A DNA stretch of 64,000 nucleotides from the NCBI GenBank assembly GCA_015501055.1, contig JADNYV010000095.1, positions 62,001 through 126,000 on the forward strand, written 5' to 3'. Made by a program: the position numbers and the translations under genes. The notes beneath the pieces are model-generated. The model saw only the letters and a program-made list of their open reading frames with translations, was not told where the DNA came from and ran no database searches. Positions 56,286 through 64,000 of this stretch are shown one piece after another (the stretch's first letter is position 1; each line of letters begins with the position of its first letter). The DNA is from Mucidula mucida (lineage: Eukaryota; Basidiomycota; Agaricomycetes; Agaricales; Physalacriaceae).

Positions 56286-57473
56286 GGTTTACAGTGCACG
56301 CAGGCGGCCTGAGGACTAGGGCGAAAGGATCTTGAGTACTCGTTCAAGATTTGCGCCTTTTTTATAACTGCTCCGGAGCTAATAGAGAACTCAACAACTG
56401 TGGCGCAATAAAGATGGTGGATCAGACCTTGTGTCAGAACATTATTATCGGCAAGTCCAGGCTCGCACCTTCGCTTAAGGTAGTCTAGTGTAGCAAACCA
56501 TTTGACGACAGAGACCCGTTTAGAAAGAAAGGCTCCGATTTAGGTACGGTATCAGTGAAATATAAATTGTTGAGATTGCGTGTTGTTTTCTTCTGCACAG
56601 ATGGTCAGCACACATACATTACATGAGAGTAGAATCTTACAACAAAGACATTTTAGAAACAGCCAGTACTAGAGTTCGTCCACTACAAACTTGGCTGTTA
56701 TGTAGGAGGGAAGACAAAGTTGATGTACCAGGAAAGGAATGTAACGACCGTTCAGATATCTCTATACATCCTTACACCACAATCACTGATGAGCACGGGG
56801 GCTAATATGAGATGTGAGGATCGCAAGTTGATGATCCAGAAGCTGGAAAGTGGTTCCGTGACTAACTTCAAGTGAATGATCCATGACATTAGATAAACGT
56901 GTCTAGATTCAGGTGTCCACCGAGACGTTCGTTTGTCTCGCATTCGAAGAAGAACTCGCAATTGCCTGGACAAGAGAATGTCATACGAAACCCGATATTC
57001 TCCAGTGCGCTGATAGTGATAGTGAGCATTCTTGAACCGATAAGTGACTGACACTAACCACCATTGCAGTAAGTATACGCCCATCGAGAACCTTAAATGC
57101 GCAAAGCGTCAGCCGCGCACATCTCACGAGTCCAAACTGCAGTGGGTAGATGACATGGAACACTAGCCGGGTAATACGATTGTAAAAATGCAGCGCGTGC
57201 GACTGGGATGTTGGCATACAATCATATCTGTTGTGCCTTTCTGTGTTTATTGTTGGTGGCGTCATGAAACGCGCGCTCGTACTAGAAATGATATCTGGAT
57301 TCGACGATGGTGATGGTGGAAGTGAGATCCCATCGCATCACAGACAGAGCTAAATAGAGCGTGCTGCGCGGGCGCTGTTCAAGTTGGAACTTGCCATCAC
57401 GAGTTGTAGTATATCGGCCCTTGAAACGTTCTAGCAGGAAAGAACACGGACATGCCCAAGTTGATAGATCGAC
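56286..57473. other. No supportable gene
   Basis: Short frames without motif. The first part should contain the promoter of the repeat-peptide gene, with TTTTTTATAACTGCTCC at about 56358-56374 as a TATA-like candidate about 75-90 bases before the ATG. Confidence 0.4.
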
Positions 57474-58751
57474 CTATGAACTGTGTACATAAGACGGCGG
57501 AGGCTCTGTTACTAGATCCTGCATCTGCTCTCGAAGATTGAGTAGTTCTGCTCGCAACATCGTTACCTCTTGCCGTAGAGCTGGATCCGCCGGTGGTACT
57601 GCTACAGCAGCAGACGAAACTGACACCGTACGATCTTCGGCTGCAGTCGTCCCCTCAGGCCCAAATCTCTCAACCTTCCTATCCTCTGCAAATAGATGAC
57701 GACTCGGAGGTGCGACAAATCTGTCAACGACAAACGGAGGCGTTGAAGAGAGGCGAGGCTTTCGCCGCTTGACGCAGAAGAAAAGCAGAAGCCCTAGAAG
57801 GATGGCGAGGATGATTGATAGCGGGATCGCTATCTTGAGCGTAAGATCACCCGGTGTCCCTGAAGAGGGATTCGACGGGGCTCCAGAAGATCTATTGGCA
57901 GTCAATACTCCAGTCTCAATGAGGGTGGCAAAGTACTATGCTTACTGTGAAATTGGCAAGCTACTTGTACCGGGCGCAGACTCGCTCGATGCCTTCGCAA
58001 AGCTTGTTTTGGAGGTAATGAAGCCAGACGTAAACTCCTATGCATCAAGAATTAGAAAGATCATCGAAACCATCAGAGAGAGCGTACTGAATTTGATTGT
58101 GCAGAACTACCGGATAAGGAGGGTGATGTTTCAGAAGGAAGGGATGAGAAGGATTGTGTCGTAGTAACGAGCTGGTTTCAAAGCCTTAGTAGGTCAACTA
58201 AAATTGAGGCAGATCATACAGATGAAGGAGTAATGGCGGGGGTCTGCGTCGGTGTTGTGGGCGCTGTGGTTGTGGTAGAACCGGCGTCATCATCTGCCTG
58301 CCCACTGGATGCAACAAAGTCAAATTGGTCCGAGTTCTGGATGAAAGAATCACTAGACACTTGTCAAGAAATATTCGAGTGTCAATGATGGCGAAAGGCA
58401 CATACTCTGTTGTACTTCTTCCGGTGAGGACGTAGAGACCTGATTTGTCCAAGGGAACGAAGGCAGAACCCGCTAAATGATCTGGACCTGCACCGATGGA
58501 CACCTTCGCAACAGCGGTATCCTCAGTCACACCGTTCACGATGAGGCGCGCATCGAGGTACCAGGCATAACTCTCCGAGGAGGACTGTTGCCAGCTCGTG
58601 CTAGCACCAGTCGCGTTCACATGCACCGGGGCGAACTCCAAGGCCTGAACGCTGCTGAAGCTGTACAATAACAACACACTAATGTCGTTATGTAAGTATT
58701 GGAACAGAGAAAGTTACCTGCCACTTACTGGTATACCAGAGGAGGACGCAT
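57474..58751 (-). CDS. Single-pass membrane protein, small ectodomain and coiled-coil tail
   Basis: Model complement(join(57474..57907, 57971..58037, 58088..58171, 58220..58352, 58406..58678, 58729..58751)), 337 residues, all frames joining. A signal peptide (HVLLLYSFSSVQA) precedes an ectodomain of about 130 residues (FAPVHVNATGASTSWQQ, then VTEDTAVAKVSIGAGPDH). A Ser/Thr-rich stalk follows, split over several small exons (for example STTTTAPTTPTQTP). One membrane segment (IAIPLSIILAILLGLLLFF) is followed by a basic stop-transfer VKRRKPR. The cytosolic tail includes a probable helix ALRQEVTMLRAELLNLREQM and ends in PPPSYVHSS, where PPxY could bind WW domains. This plan is common in agaricomycetes and has no known function. 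It may be a sensor or anchor. Confidence 0.7.
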
Positions 58752-60391
58752 GAGACATATAGCAAGGGGAGAGTTAACAGGGCGCGGCAGGCAGTCAAAG
58801 TCCAAAAGACCCTGCTTAGGGGATCGGGTATACAACCGGTGCGAATCCAGTCCATCATAACAGAGCAGGGTACATCCGTGATACGGATGCACTTGGAGAG
58901 GACAGGCCTTGGAAAGAAAGTCGTTCTAGGTAATGAGGGCTAGAGATTCTGATACGAGAAAGCAGACGTCGATTGTGGGAGTCTCTGCTTTGGAGGCTTG
59001 AAGTTGCTATCAGCACAGCCTCTGAGAAGCTCACGCGTTGAGACACGTTAAACCTTGATCGATTGGCAACAGTCGGCGAGCCATTTACCCACGGTCACAT
59101 GGCGTCCGACGCGCCGAGACTAGTGTTGTTAAACCAAACGTTGGAACAGCTCACCTATTCACTTGTCACGTACGCATGAAACGCGAATTGAAGGGGCCAC
59201 AGATTCTGCTGAGACCAATATCCCGCTTCCATTCAAATGTTTCCAATACTGCTCATGTTCAGGTAGATCGACCAGCATCCTTCTTTGCAGGCATCGTACG
59301 TCCTGAACTACCCCTTGGACCCTTGTTGGCTGTTGACCGTGCGTCTACGGTCATGCATATCATCAATCCTCAGCTCTTCTCAAACGTCTCCCTTATCAGC
59401 TATACATATGTACGCCGAAAACCTACCCAGACCTTTCTGTGATCGCAGCAGCTGGTGGACGATGTTCAGTCCAAACTTGATACCCGCGATCTGATATAGT
59501 CTTCTTGCCGACAAGTCGACGATATACGACTTACCATATTTGAGTGTTTGGGTACTCCAGGACTAGATTGATACATGTGTACAGGATTCAAAGATTCCTT
59601 TCCCACATTGGCAGGAGTGTATGGGCTTTGAACTCTCCGCTATCCTCGTCCGTGCTGAACTAACCCTTGCGCCCTTGTTGGCTGTTGACCGTGCGTCTAC
59701 GGTCGATTCTCAGCTCTTTTCAACGTCTCTCTTACCAGCTATGCATACGTACGTGCGCAGAAAAACCTCTCTGTGATCGCAGCAGATACAATATGCAACG
59801 AAGAACCCTTTCCCAATTGGCTGGAGCTCTAATCTCATGCATGGGCCTTGTCCGACGCAGATGGGCTCCTCGCTAATCCCCTCTTTCATTTGCCCTCAAC
59901 CACTACGAGAAGGACGGAGCTGCGGACAACTTTCACCTCCGACGAGACGAAGATCTTGACGACGAAATTTTTCCTTTTAATCTACCAACTGCCAGCTGAA
60001 AGTTGCGAATCTTCTCGGTGATTCTTCGAGGCCACCGAGGTCTCGCCCTTAATGTTAACCACGCAGGTTCCCATCTATATCCAGACTCACATGGGATGCC
60101 GGACGTTTGAAGGCGAGAACAAACCAAGACAGCAACGTTCGAAGTCAATCTTACTCACTCCGTGTCAAAATGTCAATAAAGTTCTGATTATAATGCCACA
60201 TGTTATGTTGTTCTCCTCGGCCTACCACCCCAAGCCCTACCCTACTTGTTTAGCTTTCATTATAAACCCTACTGTAAAGTAAATCCAAAAGATACGCCTA
60301 GTAAAATATTTACACTAAATGCTGAAAGGAACGTTCAAGTTTGAGGATACGTATATAAATACTCCTACAATTTAGCTGATGTCCATACCTA
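58752..60391. other. No supportable gene; contains a direct duplication
   Basis: About 1.6 kb. The only structure is a direct repeat of roughly 150 bases, 59300-59455 and 59650-59790, with small deletions in the second copy. Frames within it do not look coding. Confidence 0.45.
59300..59790 (+). repeat. Direct repeat pair, two units 350 bases apart
   Basis: The units share CCCTTGTTGGCTGTTGACCG and a CTGTGATCGCAGCAG end. Unit 2 lacks about 15 bases near 59710. No terminal or coding signals, so the origin is unknown. Confidence 0.7.
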
Positions 60392-62498
60392 CTAGAGTCC
60401 CATGTAATGATAAGAAGGCGAAGTCAAGTTGATCGGCGCAGCCGCATACGGAGGAGAAAGAGAAGCCTGAGACGTCCCGTACGGCGAGAAAGGACCATAC
60501 CCCTGGTTGGTATAGCCCACGTTCGCTGGCGGCGACAAGGTCACAGTCGAACCCCCGAACGGTGACAGCGCGGACCCATACGGAGAATAGTTCGCATATG
60601 GCGATGACTGTCCGGAGGCAGGAGCGTAGCTCGAATAAGGGGACGGGGCCGGGGGCGCGTATATCGACTGAGGCGTATACGCGGGTACCTGTGGTACGTA
60701 TCCAGTGGCGGGCGTCCCCAATGAATAAGTTGTCGGTGGCGCGTAGACAGCAGGTGATATCTTCAGCGGAGTCACGTTCTTCGAAGGCGTACTGATACCA
60801 GGAGAGGCGAGGTTCCTTGAGTGTGATGACAATGGGGAAACAACGCTCTCCGTGCGTTCTTCTGAGCTATCGCCACTGCGCACGAGCGGACCGTCCCAGC
60901 GAGATTTTCTCGAAGTGGGAGTCCGTCGAAGTACTGCAGTAGGATGCTTCCTGTAAGATCTATTAGGTACTTGGCGGCTACGAAGGGAACGAAGCGGCAC
61001 TCACAGTTCCCAGTCATTGTAGTCATCGTTGTCATCAAGAACGACAATCACCAGCTGCCTGTCGATCGATGAGTTCAAATCCAGTAAAGTCGCGATAAAT
61101 GATCCACATACTGATTCTGAGATTTACCTAACCGAGTACAAGGATTAGAAATGTTAGCATGATCAGCGTATCGAAACGTACCCTCGGAAGAGAAAGAAGT
61201 CGCTGATGGACGCGTCAGTTCGTGTTTCAAGCTAGCAGATGTATCCTACCTGTTGGAGAGTTGCTGCTCGGAGACGGCACGTTAAGATATGTAAATAGAA
61301 CAAAGACGGCAAGGACACGTACGGATCCGGGTTTACTATTCTGAGTGGCTGTTCGTGTGCGGCTAGGTCCTGGCGAATGGGTCCGAGACGTGGAATAGAT
61401 TGGACACTCGCGGTCGCGGACGAAGGCTGAGGGAGAAGGGTGTTGACATCGGGATGCTTATTCTCCCGTGAGGACTTTCGGTGCCCGGAGGAGGTCCTAG
61501 GTAAAGACTCGGAGTGATTGGAAGGGGAGTGGCGAGGGGAGCGTGAGTCGGGACTAGTAGTGTCAGTCTAAAATGGACGTCCGGAATGTGGGATAACATA
61601 CGGTGTCAATGAGAGTTCCTTGTTTGCCGGTGAGGGCGGGAGGGTCTTATCGCCTGAATGACGTGGTGAGGGATGCTTGGAATGGGGTAGCTTGGATGGA
61701 GAGCCGCTAGTCGTTCTACTGACGTCGTTAGATGGGAATCAACACAGAGGAACATCACTAACGACATGCGCCGAAATTCCTTGTCGAATTCTTTGAGAGT
61801 ATGCTTTAACTGTTGATCATGCTGGGCAGCCTCTTCCTCTGGGATCTTGGTCGTAAGTTCGTGTTCGAAATACTGCTGAATATCCTTTGCCCGTTTGAAT
61901 TCTCCTGATAAAAAGTCCTTGCGAGGGCCTAAGAAATAAGCACGGGGTATAATCAGCGCGGGATGAGGCCAACCTTTGTTCCGGTGCGCTTTGGTCTGCA
62001 GTACGTGTTAGCTTGGGCCAATGGAAAGGAAAAAGTGCTCACGTCTCCACGCCAAGTACGCGCGTAGTCGACTATCCTGCGTCCCGTGTCCGTCACCGCT
62101 GAGCGGGCAATGACCAACGGCCCGGACTTGTGTCGGAACACCGCATCACTGCGACCCGATGAGCACTCGCAACACGCGCCAAGTAGCAGAAAAACACACT
62201 TTTGGTACTGCCCTAGGATATGGCGAGCTTCCGAGCCCCGTACAATCCTGAACTGGCCACCCTCCCCCGCACCCGATTGTGCAAGGGTATTCAAATAGCC
62301 GATGTCATGGTACTGCGACTGGCGCCGGTCGTGATGGTGCGCGTCTTCGCTCGACGACGACGCCGACGACGACGAGAGACGGCTCTGCTGGGACCGTGGC
62401 GATGCATTGGCGCTGTCGTGGCCATCGGAAGAACCAGCCTCGATGGCATCAGTGTGACTTTGTGGCGTTGTCGCGGGCGACGGTGTGGAAGTAGGCAT
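60392..62498 (-). CDS. Conserved-looking protein with long Ser/Pro/Tyr-rich tail
   Basis: Model complement(join(60392..60950, 61005..61110, 61182..61231, 61323..61553, 61602..61718, 61763..61995, 62043..62498)), 583 residues, all seven exons in one frame. The N-terminal 50 residues are Ser-rich. A globular part of about 60-230 follows, with VFLLLGACCECSSGRSDAVF, then KAHRNKGWPHPALIIPRAYF, and a helical, charged end (AQHDQQLKHTLKEFDKEFRR). The middle is Ser/His/Pro-rich. A short ordered piece (ATLLDLNSSIDRQLVIVVLD) comes before residue 400. The last 150 residues are low-complexity with PYSSYAPASGQSSPYANYSP and SPFGGST repeats, a composition seen in phase-separating and RNA- or membrane-associated proteins. 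I do not recognise the family. No signal peptide is present. Confidence 0.68.
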
Positions 62499-63060
62499 CG
62501 CAGTTGTATTCGTCGTATTTCGTGTGTCGTTTAGTAGTAGGCGGCGTTAAATACACTAATCATAACCCGGTGGGTGGGAGACGGGACCTAATGAGGCCTA
62601 TTCGGTGTGTCTGTGCGGTTCAGGCGGTGCTAGCGTCTAGTGGCAAGCGCGGTAGTCGAGCAATAGAGGTCAGGGAAGGAATGGAGGTCGACGCCACCGT
62701 CTGAATAAATAGATAATGACGGTCAGAAAGAGAACAAATGGCAGCGCAAGGGCAACAGTTTCCTTTTCAATCAAGAGCCGGCATCACTCCTTCTCGTCAA
62801 TCCCCGCTCCGGCCCTCCGCTATCACTCTGCCTACCAACAAAAGCATTAAAGGATATACAATCATCTACAAAGTACTAGCAAGCACAATCCATTTCTACA
62901 AAGCCTTTTGTCCATAATAAAAACACGCCGGTCACTTTCCTCGTACAACTGACTAGGCACCGGCCAGATGTTCGTGGAGTAGTGACGCAGTAAACATCGT
63001 GATTGTTGCTCTGATATCCCATCGACTGTATTTGAACATTCTTGGACGCGGACCATATGC
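62499..63060. other. No supportable gene
   Basis: Promoter side of the Ser/Pro-rich gene, then 3' side of the membrane-protein gene at the window end. Nothing further supported. Confidence 0.35.
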
Positions 63061-64000
63061 GGGTATCCCACGACCTATTACCTGTACATGTCCTCTAGGA
63101 ACCGTGAGACCTCCACCCTCGGTCGCGCACGCGCTCTGTCCGAAATGAACGCGAATCAATCGGCGAGACCCTGCTCAGTATGGGAAAAGGGTATGGAAAT
63201 GAACGAAGATCACGCTGAATGAAAGCCTCACCCACGAGTGCAGCAGCTAGATAGACAATGGTAACAAGGCCGCGCCGCGGACACAAAGTGAACTTGACGA
63301 CTGACCGGAGAGTGGCAATGGACCAGAGTCCAGAGTATGAATCAAAGGGAAGCCAGCGCTAGGTGGAAAGGGCGGACAGTAGCTAAATGTATCCCTTGTT
63401 ATCAGAACCAATGAACGATGATGATATCCACAAAGTAACGTGGATGTCTGGTATATTAAAGTCCATGCAAGCGATATAAGCAAGAAACCCAAGTATTATA
63501 TCTGCAACCCGCCGTTAAAATGGAACGAGACGTGACAGCAGGAAGAAACTGACCAAGCTAAGCTCTAGAGTCCACACCCTCCTCGCCCAGAGCTTGATGC
63601 CTTTCTCACCAGGCACCTCGACTTCGATCCCATCCCACCAGCATTTTCTCTGGAAGTATATCAGAAGGTGCTTGCAGACTCAGCAGGTCAACATACGGCA
63701 GGTTTTCGCCAGAATAAAAGAAGTTTTTGGGCGGTCGCCATCTGCTGATAATCGACCTCAACAGGCAGGTCGCCGTTGGCATGATGCGTGATTCCGGTCT
63801 TGAGCAAAACCAGTGCTATCGATGATATGCAGCAACGCGAGGGCTCGAGCGCTCGGAAACCCCATTCATCTTCTCGGTCGAAGCCACTGAATAGTATAGC
63901 ATTAGCCAAAGATGATGAAAACGCGGTCGACATACCTCATACACAGCATATCGATAAGATGTTGCTCTGCCATGTTGTTCTCCTTGTTGACATTCCTTTG
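63060..64000 (-). CDS. Multi-pass membrane protein, partial (5' end outside the window)
   Basis: Exon-like blocks on the minus strand, from the window end inwards. MAEQHLIDMLCM lies near 63974, with the frame open upstream, so the true start may be beyond 64000. After an intron comes a piece beginning GFDREDEWGFRALEPS (63694-63890). Then KCWWDGIEVEVPGEKGIKLW and ARRVWTLELSL (63545-63680), then a hydrophobic GFLLISLAWTLIYQT (about 63440-63490). The chain ends with FDSYSGLWSIATLRSVVKF followed by GLVTIVYLAAALV (63233-63350). The splice sites are only partly resolved, and the junction near 63690 is not explained. Several hydrophobic segments indicate a membrane protein. No family is recognised. 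Confidence 0.4.

Noticed and set aside
58198..58352. Read-through tail after TTEYVPF in the single-pass membrane protein
   Set aside because: It contains Arg/Pro-rich nonsense. Splicing at GTATGT gives the Ser/Thr-rich stalk that leads on to the membrane segment.
58830..58860. A GGTGCGAATCC sequence like a tRNA T-loop
   Set aside because: No matching acceptor stem, D-arm or anticodon arm can be built around it.

Overview
The window is nuclear DNA of a filamentous basidiomycete, most likely an agaricomycete. The evidence is short GT-AG introns of about 45-60 nt in nearly every gene, expanded F-box families, a glyoxal-oxidase-type copper radical oxidase, an AAA-ATPase-like/Crinkler-type gene and Ty3 chromoviruses. 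There is no operon structure and I found no rRNA, tRNA or CRISPR. All exon models are mine, built by hand from frame continuity and splice signals.

Layout. (1) 1-19.2 kb is a gene-poor, heavily duplicated tract. It holds a proline-rich gene built from tandemly duplicated exons (3.2-4.6 kb), a kinesin pseudogene whose P-loop is lost (5.9-8.1 kb), and a copper radical oxidase with all expected copper ligands but one frameshift (8.6-11.1 kb). Around these lie two further copies of the kinesin tail, two decayed F-box-like genes from one segmental duplication (about 11.1-14.4 and 15.6-18.4 kb), and a repeat present three times, once inverted. (2) 19.2-26.6 kb is a Ty3 chromovirus with 313-bp LTRs. 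(3) 26.8-33.2 kb holds an AAA-ATPase-like gene with a truncated downstream copy, and two F-box genes. (4) 34.3-43.2 kb is the conserved housekeeping core: NOC1/MAK21 (ribosome assembly) divergent from a DnaJ-X chaperone, then an EF-hand MscS channel divergent from a short-chain dehydrogenase-like gene. (5) 43.5-52.4 kb is a nested mobile structure. A 2.35-kb DNA transposon with long terminal inverted repeats and a perfect 8-bp target duplication is itself interrupted by a 6.5-kb chromovirus with a perfect 5-bp duplication. It separates two paralogous dehydrogenase-like genes. (6) 52.5-64 kb holds the second paralog, a secreted beta-rich protein, a small secreted precursor of repeated peptides with Kex2-type dibasic sites, a single-pass membrane protein, a long serine/proline/tyrosine-rich protein and the 3' part of a multi-pass membrane protein.

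The strongest candidates for something undescribed are the repeat-peptide precursor at 55.86-56.29 kb and the long-TIR DNA element at 43.50-52.38 kb. The tandem-exon gene at 3.2-4.6 kb is a third. Several single-base frame breaks recur (copper oxidase, both retroelements). They may be real decay or assembly errors, and only reads can tell.
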